32,678 nucleotides of DNA from DAOMNN01 sp964404505 (GTDB lineage Bacteria > Pseudomonadota > Gammaproteobacteria > Burkholderiales > Rhodocyclaceae), in assembly GCA_964404505.1 (NCBI GenBank), contig CAYOKH010000018.1:1-32678 (forward strand). Direction: 5' to 3'. Below are positions 24,393 through 32,678 of the stretch, in pieces. Each line of letters opens with the position of its first letter. Position 1 is the first letter of the stretch. The notes beneath the pieces are model-generated. The model was not told the origin of the DNA. It made no database searches and worked only from the letters and a program-made list of their open reading frames with translations. A program made the position numbers and the translations under genes.

Positions 24393-25205
24393 ATGGAATT
24401 GCCGATCAATGAATTCAAGCGAGCGTTGAAGGCGTCGGAGCGGCAGATCGGGCTGTGGCTGGGCCTCGCCGACGGCTACTGCGCGGAGCTTTGTGCCGGC
24501 GCCGGTTTCGACTGGCTAACGCTCGACGGCGAGCACGCCCCGAACGACATCCGCTCGTTGCTGGCTCAGTTGCAGGCGATCGCCGCCTACCCCGCGTCCC
24601 GCCCGGTCGTGCGCCTGTCCTGCGGCGACCCGGTGCAGATCAAGCAGGTGCTCGACATCGGCGCGCAGACGCTACTCGTTCCGCTGGTGGAGACGGCCGA
24701 ACAGGCGCGACGATTGGTCCAGGCGACTCGCTACCCACCGCAGGGCACGCGCGGCGTTGGCAGTGCCTTGGCACGCGCCTCCCGCTGGAACGGCATCGCC
24801 GATTATCTGACGCGGGCGGACGAAGAGATATGCCTGCTCGTGCAACTGGAAAGCAAGCCGGCGCTGGAGAATCTGGAAGCGATCGCCGCCGTCGATGGCG
24901 TAGACGGCCTGTTCATCGGCCCGGCCGATCTGGCCGCGGCGCTCGGGCATCGCGGCAACTTCGGCCATGCGGACGTGCAGGCAGCCATCGATGATGCGAT
25001 CACCCGCATCCGCGCCGCCGGCAAGCCTTGGGGCATACTCACGGCTGACGAGAAACTCGCCCGGCGCTATCTCAAGCTCGGCTGCTGCTTTCTATCCGTG
25101 GGTGCAGACACGACGCTGCTCGCCAACGGCGCCCGCGCCCTTGCGCGCCGCTTCAAGTCTCCGGAACCAGTCCCTGAGCCCGAAAGCGGCTCCACCTATG
25201 GATGA
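24393..25205 (+). CDS. hpaI: 4-hydroxy-2-oxoheptanedioate aldolase
   Basis: 270 residues of the HpcH/HpaI class II aldolase family, ending the pathway by splitting 4-hydroxy-2-oxoheptanedioate into pyruvate and succinic semialdehyde. Signature parts are QIGLWLGL, GFDWLTLDGEHAPND with catalytic His48, RLSCGDPVQIKQVLDIGAQT and RGVGSALARASRWN. The metal-site region VDGLFIGPADLAAALG is also present. GAGGGG precedes the ATG. The stop codon lies inside the first copy of a 12-base direct repeat, and an integrase relic begins at once afterwards in the same frame. No succinic semialdehyde dehydrogenase follows. Confidence 0.96.
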   Translation: MELPINEFKRALKASERQIGLWLGLADGYCAELCAGAGFDWLTLDGEHAPNDIRSLLAQLQAIAAYPASRPVVRLSCGDPVQIKQVLDIGAQTLLVPLVETAEQARRLVQATRYPPQGTRGVGSALARASRWNGIADYLTRADEEICLLVQLESKPALENLEAIAAVDGVDGLFIGPADLAAALGHRGNFGHADVQAAIDDAITRIRAAGKPWGILTADEKLARRYLKLGCCFLSVGADTTLLANGARALARRFKSPEPVPEPESGSTYG

Positions 25206-25229
25206 TTCCTGACCCGAATGATTCCTGAC
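25202..25229 (+). repeat. 12-base direct repeat at the hpaI/integrase junction
   Basis: ATGATTCCTGAC occurs at 25202-25213 and again at 25218-25229, a period of 16 bases. The first copy covers the hpaI stop codon; the second supplies the ATG of the integrase relic. Such a short duplication fits a recombination or slippage scar at the end of the catabolic operon. Confidence 0.6.
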
Positions 25230-25964
25230 GCGACCTTTGCGCCTCTGCGTCACCTCGATCGGTGCGAGCCGAATGAATCGCCCGTGCGCGCGAATCGCGA
25301 AGCTGCGTTGCTGTACCGCATGTTCTCCCGGCTCGTCAACGCAGGGGCGCTGGACGCTAACCCCTGCGTGGCGTGGATCGCACCGAAGAAAGCGGAACGC
25401 GACCTCCTCGTGTCAGACGCCGAGTTCGACGCGTTCCGTGCGTTTTGTCGGGCCAATGGGCACTTGGGCGACGACAGCCCAATGAAAACAAGCAATGATG
25501 CCGGGCTACGGCTGGCACTCACCGCGACGATCGCCTACCAGACTGGAAAAGCGCTCGACCAGGTCATCCGCATCAGTCGCACACAGATCAGCGACGAGGA
25601 GATAGAGTTCGGCAAGCGTAAGCGCGGTGCCGGCACCCTGGTCACGTGGACCCCCGCGTTGCGGGCTGCGGTCGGTGAGTGCAAAGCGCTTCCCGCGAAA
25701 ACCCCAGAGCCCGCACTTGATCCACAACGGCGACGGCCAGCCGTACACGCGAGTAGGTTCAAAGCGATGTGGCAGCGGATGATGCGCGCGTGGGTGGCCG
25801 ATGGACACCAGCACTTCACGTTCCATGATCTGCGGGCGAAGACTGCGACAGACGCGACCGAAGCGGGCCGCAAAGCGAGCGACTTTACGGGCCACCGGAC
25901 CGAGGCGGTCGTGAGCCGCGCGTATGACCGGCGACGGGTCCGGAAGTCGCCAGCGGCGCGATGA
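25218..25964 (+). pseudogene. Tyrosine recombinase (tRNA-targeted integrase) relic
   Basis: 248 residues of open frame related to phage/island tyrosine recombinases. It begins inside the core-binding domain (SPVRANREAALLYRMFS, NPC), so the arm-binding N-terminus is missing. Of the catalytic set, HDLR (203-206), His226 in TGHR and Tyr236 are present. The first arginine, expected after TG in YQTG, is replaced (Lys-Ala at 111-112). At about 25697-25756 the conserved reading LIHNGDGQPYTRVG is found in another frame, so two compensating frameshifts scramble residues about 161-180. The product should be inactive. It lies 67 bases from the 3' end of tRNA-His. Confidence 0.85.
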
Positions 25965-25984
25965 TCTTACAAAGTTTGTAAGAT
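25964..25984. repeat. Perfect 21-base inverted repeat after the integrase relic
   Basis: ATCTTACAAA (25964-25973) and TTTGTAAGAT (25975-25984) are exact reverse complements around a single G. The repeat starts at the last base of the integrase stop and lies 47 bases from the tRNA-His 3' end. With no loop it is better suited to bind a dimeric protein than to fold as RNA. An integrase or excisionase contact site is the simplest guess. Confidence 0.55.
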
Positions 25985-26031
25985 GGCGCCTATTGACGTA
26001 TGACACGATGCGCGCAAATTTTTGAATTCTT

Positions 26032-26108
26032 TGGGGCGACATACCGGGATCGAACCGGTGACAACTGGAGCCACAATCCAGTGCTCTACCAACTGAGCTA
26101 ATGCCGCC
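26032..26108 (-). tRNA. tRNA-His (anticodon GTG)
   Basis: A full cloverleaf folds on the minus strand. The acceptor GCGGCAT pairs with ATGTCGC and the D-arm is GCTC/GAGC. The anticodon stem CTGGA/TCCAG holds loop TTGTGGC, and the T-arm is ACCGG/CCGGT. The extra 5' G (position -1) faces discriminator C, the histidine identity element. CCA is encoded. It is the last of three clustered tRNAs, and its 3' end faces the integrase relic. Confidence 0.97.
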
Positions 26109-26149
26109 ACTTTCGTGGTCACAGATGCACTGCGACCCAAAAACCTATC

Positions 26150-26226
26150 TGGCCTGCCCGACAGGAATCGAACCTGTAACCCCCGGCTTAGAAGGCCGGT
26201 GCTCTATCCAGTTGAGCTACGGGCAG
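26150..26226 (-). tRNA. tRNA-Arg (anticodon TCT)
   Basis: The acceptor CTGCCCG pairs perfectly with CGGGCAG, followed by discriminator G and encoded CCA. The anticodon stem CCGGC/GCCGG encloses CTTCTAA, giving anticodon TCT, which reads AGA/AGG codons. The T-arm is ACAGG-TTCGATT-CCTGT. It is the middle gene of the Pro-Arg-His cluster. Confidence 0.97.
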
Positions 26227-26251
26227 AATTCCGCGGGCTATCGGGGTTAGC

Positions 26252-26328
26252 TGGTCGGGGTGGAGGGATTCGAACCCCCGACATCTTGCTCCCAAAGCAA
26301 GCGCGCTACCGGACTGCGCTACACCCCG
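26252..26328 (-). tRNA. tRNA-Pro (anticodon TGG)
   Basis: The acceptor CGGGGTG pairs with CACCCCG, with discriminator A and encoded CCA. The anticodon stem CTTGC/GCAAG holds TTTGGGA, giving anticodon TGG. It is the promoter-proximal tRNA of the cluster; a strong -35/-10 pair lies just upstream. Confidence 0.97.
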
Positions 26329-26338
26329 AGAGCCGCGA

Positions 26339-26367
26339 ATATTACACATCCTGCGACCACCCGTCAA
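26339..26367 (-). promoter_or_regulatory. Promoter of the tRNA-Pro-Arg-His cluster
   Basis: On the minus strand TTGACG (26367-26362) and TAATAT (26344-26339) are separated by exactly 17 bases, 11 bases upstream of the tRNA-Pro 5' end. The following TCGCGGC is GC-rich, the discriminator type associated with stringent (ppGpp/DksA) control of stable RNA promoters. Confidence 0.8.
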
Positions 26368-26395
26368 ACGCGTTTTGCCGAACACCAGCCGTCGC

Positions 26396-26424
26396 TTGCC
26401 GTGAGGCGCGTATTCTGATATTAG
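26396..26424 (+). promoter_or_regulatory. Candidate dksA promoter
   Basis: TTGCCG (26396-26401) and TATTAG (26419-26424) are 17 bases apart, 34 bases upstream of the dksA start codon. The match to the sigma-70 consensus is fair. It diverges from the tRNA promoter about 30 bases away. Confidence 0.45.
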
Positions 26425-26457
26425 TTCGCTTCCATTTATGATCAGCGGAATCCCGGC

Positions 26458-26883
26458 ATGGCTGAAGAAACCCTGCGCAAGCACTTTTCCCCATACACGC
26501 CCTCCAAAGGCGAGCAATACATGAGTGAAAAGCAACTCGCCCATTTTCGCGCCATGCTCGAGAGCATCAGACGGGAAATGATGGAGGATATCGACCGCAC
26601 CGTGCATGCGATGCAGGATGAGGCAACCGCATTTGCCGATCCGAATGACCGCGCCAGTCAGGAGTCCGACATGGCCCTCGAACTGCGTAATCGCGACCGT
26701 GAGCGTCGGCTGATCAAGAAGATCAACGAAACACTCGCCCGAATCGAGGCAGGGGACTACGGATACTGCGACACCTGCGGTGTGGAGATCGGGCTCAAGC
26801 GCCTCGAGGCACGTCCGACCGCCACGTTGTGCATCGACTGCAAGACCCTCGACGAGATCCGCGAACGTCAAATGGCCAAGTAA
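26458..26883 (+). CDS. dksA: RNA polymerase-binding transcription factor DksA
   Basis: 141 residues, close to E. coli DksA in length and sequence. It binds in the secondary channel of RNA polymerase and, with ppGpp, lowers rRNA/tRNA transcription and raises amino-acid promoters. The coiled-coil tip acidic residues are in DPNDRASQESD. The zinc finger is CDTCGVEIG...CIDC, with RLEARPTATLCIDCKTL as the family hallmark. The ribosome binding site before the ATG at 26458 is weak. A later in-frame ATG at 26521 would lose the N-terminal tail that E. coli DksA also has, so the longer form is preferred. It is divergent from the tRNA cluster and convergent with pnp. Confidence 0.96.
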   Translation: MAEETLRKHFSPYTPSKGEQYMSEKQLAHFRAMLESIRREMMEDIDRTVHAMQDEATAFADPNDRASQESDMALELRNRDRERRLIKKINETLARIEAGDYGYCDTCGVEIGLKRLEARPTATLCIDCKTLDEIRERQMAK

Positions 26884-26949
26884 AGGGGACGGCTCACGCA
26901 GTAAGTCCGGAACGGAGACGCCCCGGGGCCGCCTGCGGAGCAAGAGAAG

Positions 26950-26972
26950 AAGGGACGCCGTCGGCGTCCCTT
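26950..26972. terminator. Bidirectional hairpin between dksA and pnp
   Basis: AAGGGACGCC and GGCGTCCCTT form a 10-bp stem with a 3-base loop, between the ends of two convergent genes. The minus-strand transcript continues with CTTCTCTT and the plus-strand one with a mixed GTCGATTTCCTT. It is thus a moderate intrinsic terminator for either direction. Confidence 0.65.
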
Positions 26973-27006
26973 GTCGATTTCCTTCTGCGGACGGGTCAGT
27001 CCGCCA

Positions 27007-29112
27007 TCATTCGCTTGCCGGTTGCTGCTCCAGCAAGGCCTTCATGCTCAGGCGGATCTTGCCGCGATCATCGGTCTCCAGAACCTTGACGCGCACGACC
27101 TGCCCTTCCTTCAGGTAGTCCGATACTGCATTGACGCGTTCGTTGGCAATCTGCGAGATATGCAGCAGGCCGTCCTTGCCCGGCAGGATGTTCACGATCG
27201 CGCCGAAATCGAGCATCCGCACGACCGTCCCCTCATAGACCTTTCCGACCTCGGCCTCCGCGGTAATCGCCTCGATCTTCGCCTTCGCCGCCTGCGCGCC
27301 CTCGGAGCTTACGCAAGAAATGGTGATGTTGCCGTCGTCGTTGATCTCGATGACCGCACCGGTCTCGTCCTGGAGCCCGCGGATGACCGCCCCGCCCTTG
27401 CCGATTACGTCGCGGATCTTTTCGGGATTGATCTTCATCGTGATCATGCGCGGTGCGAACTGCGACACTTCGCCACGATGGGAGGCCAGGGCCTGCTTCA
27501 TCTGGGCAAGGATATGCATGCGGCCCTCGCCGGCCTGGGCCAGCGCAACCTGCATGATCTCCTTTGTGATGCCCTGGATCTTGATGTCCATCTGCAGTGC
27601 CGTGACACCGTTCTCCGTACCGGCCACCTTGAAATCCATGTCGCCGAGATGATCCTCGTCGCCGAGAATGTCCGTGAGAACGGCAAAGCGATTGCCTTCC
27701 TTGATCAGACCCATGGCAATACCCGCCACGTGCGCCTTGAGCGGCACACCCGCGTCCATCATTGCCAGCGACCCGCCGCACACCGATGCCATCGAGCTCG
27801 AGCCATTGGACTCGGTGATTTCGGACACCACTCGGATCGTGTAACTGAACTCCTCGCCTTCGGGCAGTGCCGCCACCAGCGCACGCTTGGCAAGTCGGCC
27901 GTGGCCGACCTCACGGCGCTTGGTGACACCCATGCGACCCGTCTCACCCGTGCAGAAGGGCGGGAAGTTGTAGTGCAGCATGAAGTTCTCGCGATACTCG
28001 CCGCCGATCGCGTCCACGATCTGCTCGTCCCGGCCTGTGCCCAGTGTGGCAATTACGAGGGCCTGGGTTTCGCCGCGGGTAAACAGGGCGGACCCATGGG
28101 TACGGGGCAGCACACCGACCCGGATGTCGATCGGGCGCACGGTGCGCGTGTCGCGGCCGTCGATTCGCGGCTCGCCGTTGAGGATCCGGCTGCGGACGAT
28201 GCCGGCTTCAACCTCATGGAAGATATCCTTGAGTTCGTTCGACGACGGAACCTCGTCGGCACCCTCGGTTATCGCGGCGATCGTCCTGCTGCGAATCTCG
28301 TTGATCCGCTCGGTGCGGGCCTGCTTGCTGGTAATGCTGAAGGCAGCCTCGAGATCGGCCTGGGCCAGGTCCTTGATGCGTGCGATCAGGGGTTCATTTC
28401 GCGCCGCAGGCTGCCAGTCCCACTCGGGTTTGCCGGCCGTTTCCACGAGTTCGTTGATCGCGCGGATCGCTGCCTGCATCTGCTGGTGGCCGAAAACGAC
28501 CGAGCCCAGCATCACTTCCTCGGAAAGCTCGCGGGCTTCGGATTCGACCATCAGTACCGCCGTCTCGGTGCCGGCGACGACCAGATTGAGTTCGCTGGTC
28601 TGAAGCTGGGAAGCCGTCGGATTGAGAATGTACTCGCCGTTCTGGTAGCCGACCCGGCATGCGCCGATCGGGCCGTCGAACGGAATGCCCGAGATCGCCA
28701 GGGCCGCCGAAGCTCCGATCATTGCCGGAATGTCCGAATCGACTTCCGGATTGAGCGACAGGACGGTCACGATCACCTGGACTTCATTGTAGAATCCGTC
28801 CGGAAAAAGCGGGCGGATCGGGCGATCGATCAGCCTGCAGGTCAGGGTTTCCTTCTCCGTGGGACGACCCTCCCGCTTGAAGAAGCCGCCCGGTATGCGT
28901 CCGGCGGCATAGAACTTCTCGACATAGTCCACGGTTAGCGGGAAAAAATCCTGACCGGGGCGGGCGTCCCTGGCGGCGACCACCGTGGCCAGAACCATGG
29001 TGTCATCCATATTGACGACAACCGCACCGCCAGCCTGGCGGGCGATTTCACCGGTTTCAAGGGTGACCGTATGTGCGCCATAGGCGAATGTTTTCTTTAT
29101 AGCGTGAGGCAA
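27007..29112 (-). CDS. pnp: Polynucleotide phosphorylase
   Basis: 701 residues from a TTG start at 29112, chosen because GGAAAGGA lies 8 bases upstream and the protein then begins MPHAIKKTFAYGAHTVTLETG, as in other PNPases. Two RNase PH domains are visible (first with GGFFKREGRPTEKE and RLIDRPIRPLFPDGF, second with FTRGETQAL and PPFCTGETGRMG). A KH domain (IRDVIGKGGAVIRGLQ) and an S1 domain (EGTVVRMLDFGAIVNILPGKDGLLHIS) follow. It degrades RNA 3' to 5' with phosphate and is part of the degradosome. A hairpin follows rpsO upstream, the usual site of RNase III-linked autocontrol of pnp. Confidence 0.96.
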   Translation of the reverse strand: MPHAIKKTFAYGAHTVTLETGEIARQAGGAVVVNMDDTMVLATVVAARDARPGQDFFPLTVDYVEKFYAAGRIPGGFFKREGRPTEKETLTCRLIDRPIRPLFPDGFYNEVQVIVTVLSLNPEVDSDIPAMIGASAALAISGIPFDGPIGACRVGYQNGEYILNPTASQLQTSELNLVVAGTETAVLMVESEARELSEEVMLGSVVFGHQQMQAAIRAINELVETAGKPEWDWQPAARNEPLIARIKDLAQADLEAAFSITSKQARTERINEIRSRTIAAITEGADEVPSSNELKDIFHEVEAGIVRSRILNGEPRIDGRDTRTVRPIDIRVGVLPRTHGSALFTRGETQALVIATLGTGRDEQIVDAIGGEYRENFMLHYNFPPFCTGETGRMGVTKRREVGHGRLAKRALVAALPEGEEFSYTIRVVSEITESNGSSSMASVCGGSLAMMDAGVPLKAHVAGIAMGLIKEGNRFAVLTDILGDEDHLGDMDFKVAGTENGVTALQMDIKIQGITKEIMQVALAQAGEGRMHILAQMKQALASHRGEVSQFAPRMITMKINPEKIRDVIGKGGAVIRGLQDETGAVIEINDDGNITISCVSSEGAQAAKAKIEAITAEAEVGKVYEGTVVRMLDFGAIVNILPGKDGLLHISQIANERVNAVSDYLKEGQVVRVKVLETDDRGKIRLSMKALLEQQPASE

Positions 29113-29187
29113 GATGAATTCCTTTCCAAAAATGGTGCAGCAAACCACAACTGCAGGGTGAAACGGGGGCCGGCCGCGCAAAGAACA

Positions 29188-29222
29188 AAGCCGGCCTGGC
29201 TCGTCGGGAGCCGTGCCGGCTT
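29188..29222 (-). terminator. rpsO terminator / pnp leader hairpin
   Basis: AAGCCGGC pairs with GCCGGCTT, with an inner GGCTC/GAGCC pairing. On the minus strand the stem is followed by TTTGTTCTTT. The position between rpsO and pnp matches the known partial terminator of gammaproteobacteria, which lets some transcripts read into pnp. Confidence 0.75.
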
Positions 29223-29274
29223 GATGGCTTAGGAAGCCCTGTTCGACGCGGTCTGACTCGACATGGCCGGCAAC

Positions 29275-29544
29275 TTACTTGCGCAGGCCCAGACGCTCGA
29301 TAAGATTGCGATAGCTATCGGCGTTGTTGCCCTTGAGGTAATCGAGCAGTTTGCGACGCTGGCTGACCATCTTCAGCAGGCCGCGTCGCGAGTGATGATC
29401 CTTCGCATTGGCCTTGAAGTGATCGGTGAGTCCGTTGATGCGTGCGGTCAGAAGCGCGACCTGGACTTCGGGAGAGCCGGTGTCGCCTTGGGCGCGCTGA
29501 AAATCCTTGACGATTTGCGCCTTGTTCGTGGTGTCGAGAGCCAT
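29275..29544 (-). CDS. rpsO: 30S ribosomal protein S15
   Basis: 89 residues, the standard S15 length. The sequence MALDTTNKAQIVKDFQ, GDTGSPEVQVALLTARI, KDHHSRRGLLKMVSQRRKLLDYL and the ending LIERLGLRK are diagnostic. It binds 16S rRNA early in small-subunit assembly. The ATG at 29544 is the correct start; an upstream in-frame ATG would include the promoter. It has its own promoter and also receives transcripts from infB-rbfA-truB. Confidence 0.98.
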   Translation of the reverse strand: MALDTTNKAQIVKDFQRAQGDTGSPEVQVALLTARINGLTDHFKANAKDHHSRRGLLKMVSQRRKLLDYLKGNNADSYRNLIERLGLRK

Positions 29545-29586
29545 GTGGGTATTTACTCGTATCAATCTTCTAATCTGAAGCGCGTA

Positions 29587-29616
29587 ATTATATCCAACGC
29601 GCGCTAAGGAACTCAA
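29587..29616 (-). promoter_or_regulatory. rpsO promoter
   Basis: On the minus strand TTGAGT (29616-29611) and a perfect TATAAT (29592-29587) are 18 bases apart, 42 bases before the rpsO start codon and overlapping nothing but the end of the truB-rpsO gap. A dedicated rpsO promoter is known in related bacteria. Confidence 0.75.
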
Positions 29617-29621
29617 TCACT

Positions 29622-30554
29622 TCAGTGAGTGCAACACGATGTTTCGTTGCACGGACCTGTTGCGATGAGGCGTTTTGGGGAGAGTTTGCCGTCCGGCTGG
29701 AGCTCCCCTAGCCCCAGGAACCGGTCTTCGTCGTAAAGGCGCACGAGTCCGGCATGGTCGCCATCGACCGTAAGGCTCCGCCCCTGAAGCATCGCACGCG
29801 CCCGGTCGCCATCCAGTTCCAGTCTCGGCAGGTGAAGGACCAGCGCATCGGCCGGGGCGAGAAATCCGGGCCGTGAATCCACCTCCGCGCTCTCCAGTTC
29901 TTCAAGCGAAACCGCCTGGGCCACATCGAACCGTCCGATCCGGGTCCGTCGCAAAGCCGTGAGATGCGCGCCGCAACCGAGTGCACGCCCGATGTCCGCG
30001 GCCAGGCTGCGAATATAGGTCCCCTTGCTGCAGTCCACACGTATCCGGATCGTTGCGAGCCCTGCGTCGAGCAATTCCAGCGCATGAATGCAGACCTGCC
30101 GGGGCGCACGCTCGATTTCCACACCGGCACGAGCATACTCGTACAGGGGCTTCCCGTCGCGCTTCAGCGCCGAATACATGGGCGGGACCTGCTCGATCAA
30201 GCCGGTGAGCCCGTCCAATACCCGCTCGATCTCGGCCCGACTCACATCAGCCTGTGCCTCGGAAACGTGCCGACCTTCGGCGTCGCCGGTATCCGTTTCG
30301 ACCCCGAGGCACACCGTGGCATCGTATGTCTTGTCCGACTCCAGCAGCATCTGGGAGAACTTCGTCGCTTCGCCGAATGTCAGCGGGAGCAAGCCGGTTG
30401 CCATCGGATCCAGCGTTCCGGTATGGCCGGCCTTGGCTGCATTCATCAGGCGCTTCGCGCACTGCAATGCCGCATTCGACGTCATTCCGCGCGGCTTGTC
30501 GAGCAGTAACACGCCATCCAGCACGCGGCGCCGTGACTTTGGCTGTGCCGTCAT
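29622..30554 (-). CDS. truB: tRNA pseudouridine-55 synthase
   Basis: 310 residues, TruB family, forms pseudouridine at position 55 in the T-loop of tRNAs. The catalytic Asp49 lies in GHTGTLDPMATGLLP. The motifs GVLLLDKPRGMTSN, YDATVCLGVETDTGDAEG and RVDCSKGTYIRSLAADIG are conserved, and the C-terminal PUA-like part follows. It lies 12 bases after rbfA and before rpsO in the usual translation block. Confidence 0.97.
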   Translation of the reverse strand: MTAQPKSRRRVLDGVLLLDKPRGMTSNAALQCAKRLMNAAKAGHTGTLDPMATGLLPLTFGEATKFSQMLLESDKTYDATVCLGVETDTGDAEGRHVSEAQADVSRAEIERVLDGLTGLIEQVPPMYSALKRDGKPLYEYARAGVEIERAPRQVCIHALELLDAGLATIRIRVDCSKGTYIRSLAADIGRALGCGAHLTALRRTRIGRFDVAQAVSLEELESAEVDSRPGFLAPADALVLHLPRLELDGDRARAMLQGRSLTVDGDHAGLVRLYDEDRFLGLGELQPDGKLSPKRLIATGPCNETSCCTH

Positions 30555-30566
30555 CCGGACTTCCGG

Positions 30567-30947
30567 TCAGTCCTCGTCGTCATGCGCACGCGCTTGATCC
30601 TCTCGAACCACCTTATCGATCAACTGCGACAGGCGACTGCCCTGTTCGACCGATTTGTCATAGTGAAAATGCAGTTCGGGCGTGGTGTGAATCCGCACTC
30701 TTCTGCCGAGTTCGCGGCGCAGAAATCCGCTCGCGCGACGCAGCCCGGCAAGTATCTCGTCAAGCCCCTCCTCGCCCGTCATGGAGGTGAAATACACCTT
30801 CGCATGCGCATAGTCCGGGGTGATCTCGACATCGGTCAGAGTGATGAATCCCACGCGCGGATCCTTGACCTCGAGGCGAATCAGCTCTGCAAGTTCGCGA
30901 CGGACCTGCTCGGCAACGCGCTGACTGCGGGAAAACTCCTTTGGCAT
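30567..30947 (-). CDS. rbfA: 30S ribosome-binding factor A
   Basis: 126 residues, RbfA family: PKEFSRSQRVAEQVRRELAELI, DPRVGFITLTDVEITPDYAHAKVYF and RIHTTPELHFHYD. The protein helps mature the 16S rRNA 5' end and supports growth in the cold. It starts three bases after the infB stop and is followed by truB after 12 bases; the acidic C-terminal tail (HDDED) is usual. Confidence 0.97.
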   Translation of the reverse strand: MPKEFSRSQRVAEQVRRELAELIRLEVKDPRVGFITLTDVEITPDYAHAKVYFTSMTGEEGLDEILAGLRRASGFLRRELGRRVRIHTTPELHFHYDKSVEQGSRLSQLIDKVVREDQARAHDDED

Positions 30948-30950
30948 GGC

Positions 30951-32678
<1,728 letters not shown>

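Noticed and set aside
26971..28938. Very long open frame (655 codons) on the plus strand opposite pnp
   Set aside because: Antisense to an unmistakable pnp; the translation is rich in Arg, His and Asp with no domain, as expected from a GC-rich antisense frame.

Overview
The window looks like chromosomal DNA of a GC-rich gammaproteobacterium, probably halophilic or halotolerant. The evidence is the minus-strand gene order infB-rbfA-truB-rpsO-pnp (30951-32678 down to 27007), a DksA of enterobacterial type, a Pro-Arg-His tRNA cluster, and a complete ectoine/5-hydroxyectoine operon (ectABCD, 4357-7666). No species can be named from the sequence alone.

Layout. (1) 1-3777, minus strand: the start of a lipoprotein gene, a small membrane protein of unknown function, and one large gene fusing an acyl carrier domain, a fatty-acyl-AMP ligase and a PlsC-type acyltransferase. 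(2) 4357-7666, plus strand: ectA, ectB, ectC, ectD. A 579-base gap upstream holds a perfect 14-base palindrome. (3) 7716-9854: a methyltransferase and a four-helix membrane protein on the minus strand, then the 3' half of an IS630-type transposase that ends at the membrane protein's start codon. (4) 9855-18569, minus strand: AprA-like flavoprotein, AprB-like ferredoxin, IclR regulator, TAXI-TRAP binding protein, TAXI-TRAP permease, TauD-type dioxygenase, cytoplasmic sulfatase. (5) 18929-25205, plus strand and divergent: a tightly packed homoprotocatechuate (3,4-dihydroxyphenylacetate) meta-cleavage operon, hpaG1-hpaG2-hpaE-ligA-like-ligB-like-hpaF-hpaH-hpaI. (6) 25218-25964: a decayed tyrosine recombinase next to the 3' end of tRNA-His. 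(7) 26032-32678: tRNA-His, tRNA-Arg and tRNA-Pro, then dksA, then the core infB-to-pnp block.

How the parts fit. The two divergent catabolic arms share a 359-base intergenic region with a strong hairpin and a palindrome that resembles known IclR-family operators. The regulator sits directly behind the flavoprotein/ferredoxin pair. My reading is a single accessory catabolic locus. The TRAP system imports a small organic acid, the sulfatase and TauD-type oxygenase (both without signal peptides) remove a sulfur group in the cytoplasm, and the Hpa enzymes take the ring to pyruvate and succinic semialdehyde. The usual homoprotocatechuate 2,3-dioxygenase (HpaD) is missing and a two-subunit LigAB-type dioxygenase occupies its place. 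The integrase relic beside tRNA-His suggests the block may have arrived as a tRNA-targeted island. No second attachment site was found, so the island limits are not proven.

The identities of the Ect, Hpa, tRNA, DksA and infB-pnp genes are secure. The combined function of the sulfatase/TauD/AprBA-like/LigAB set is inference.
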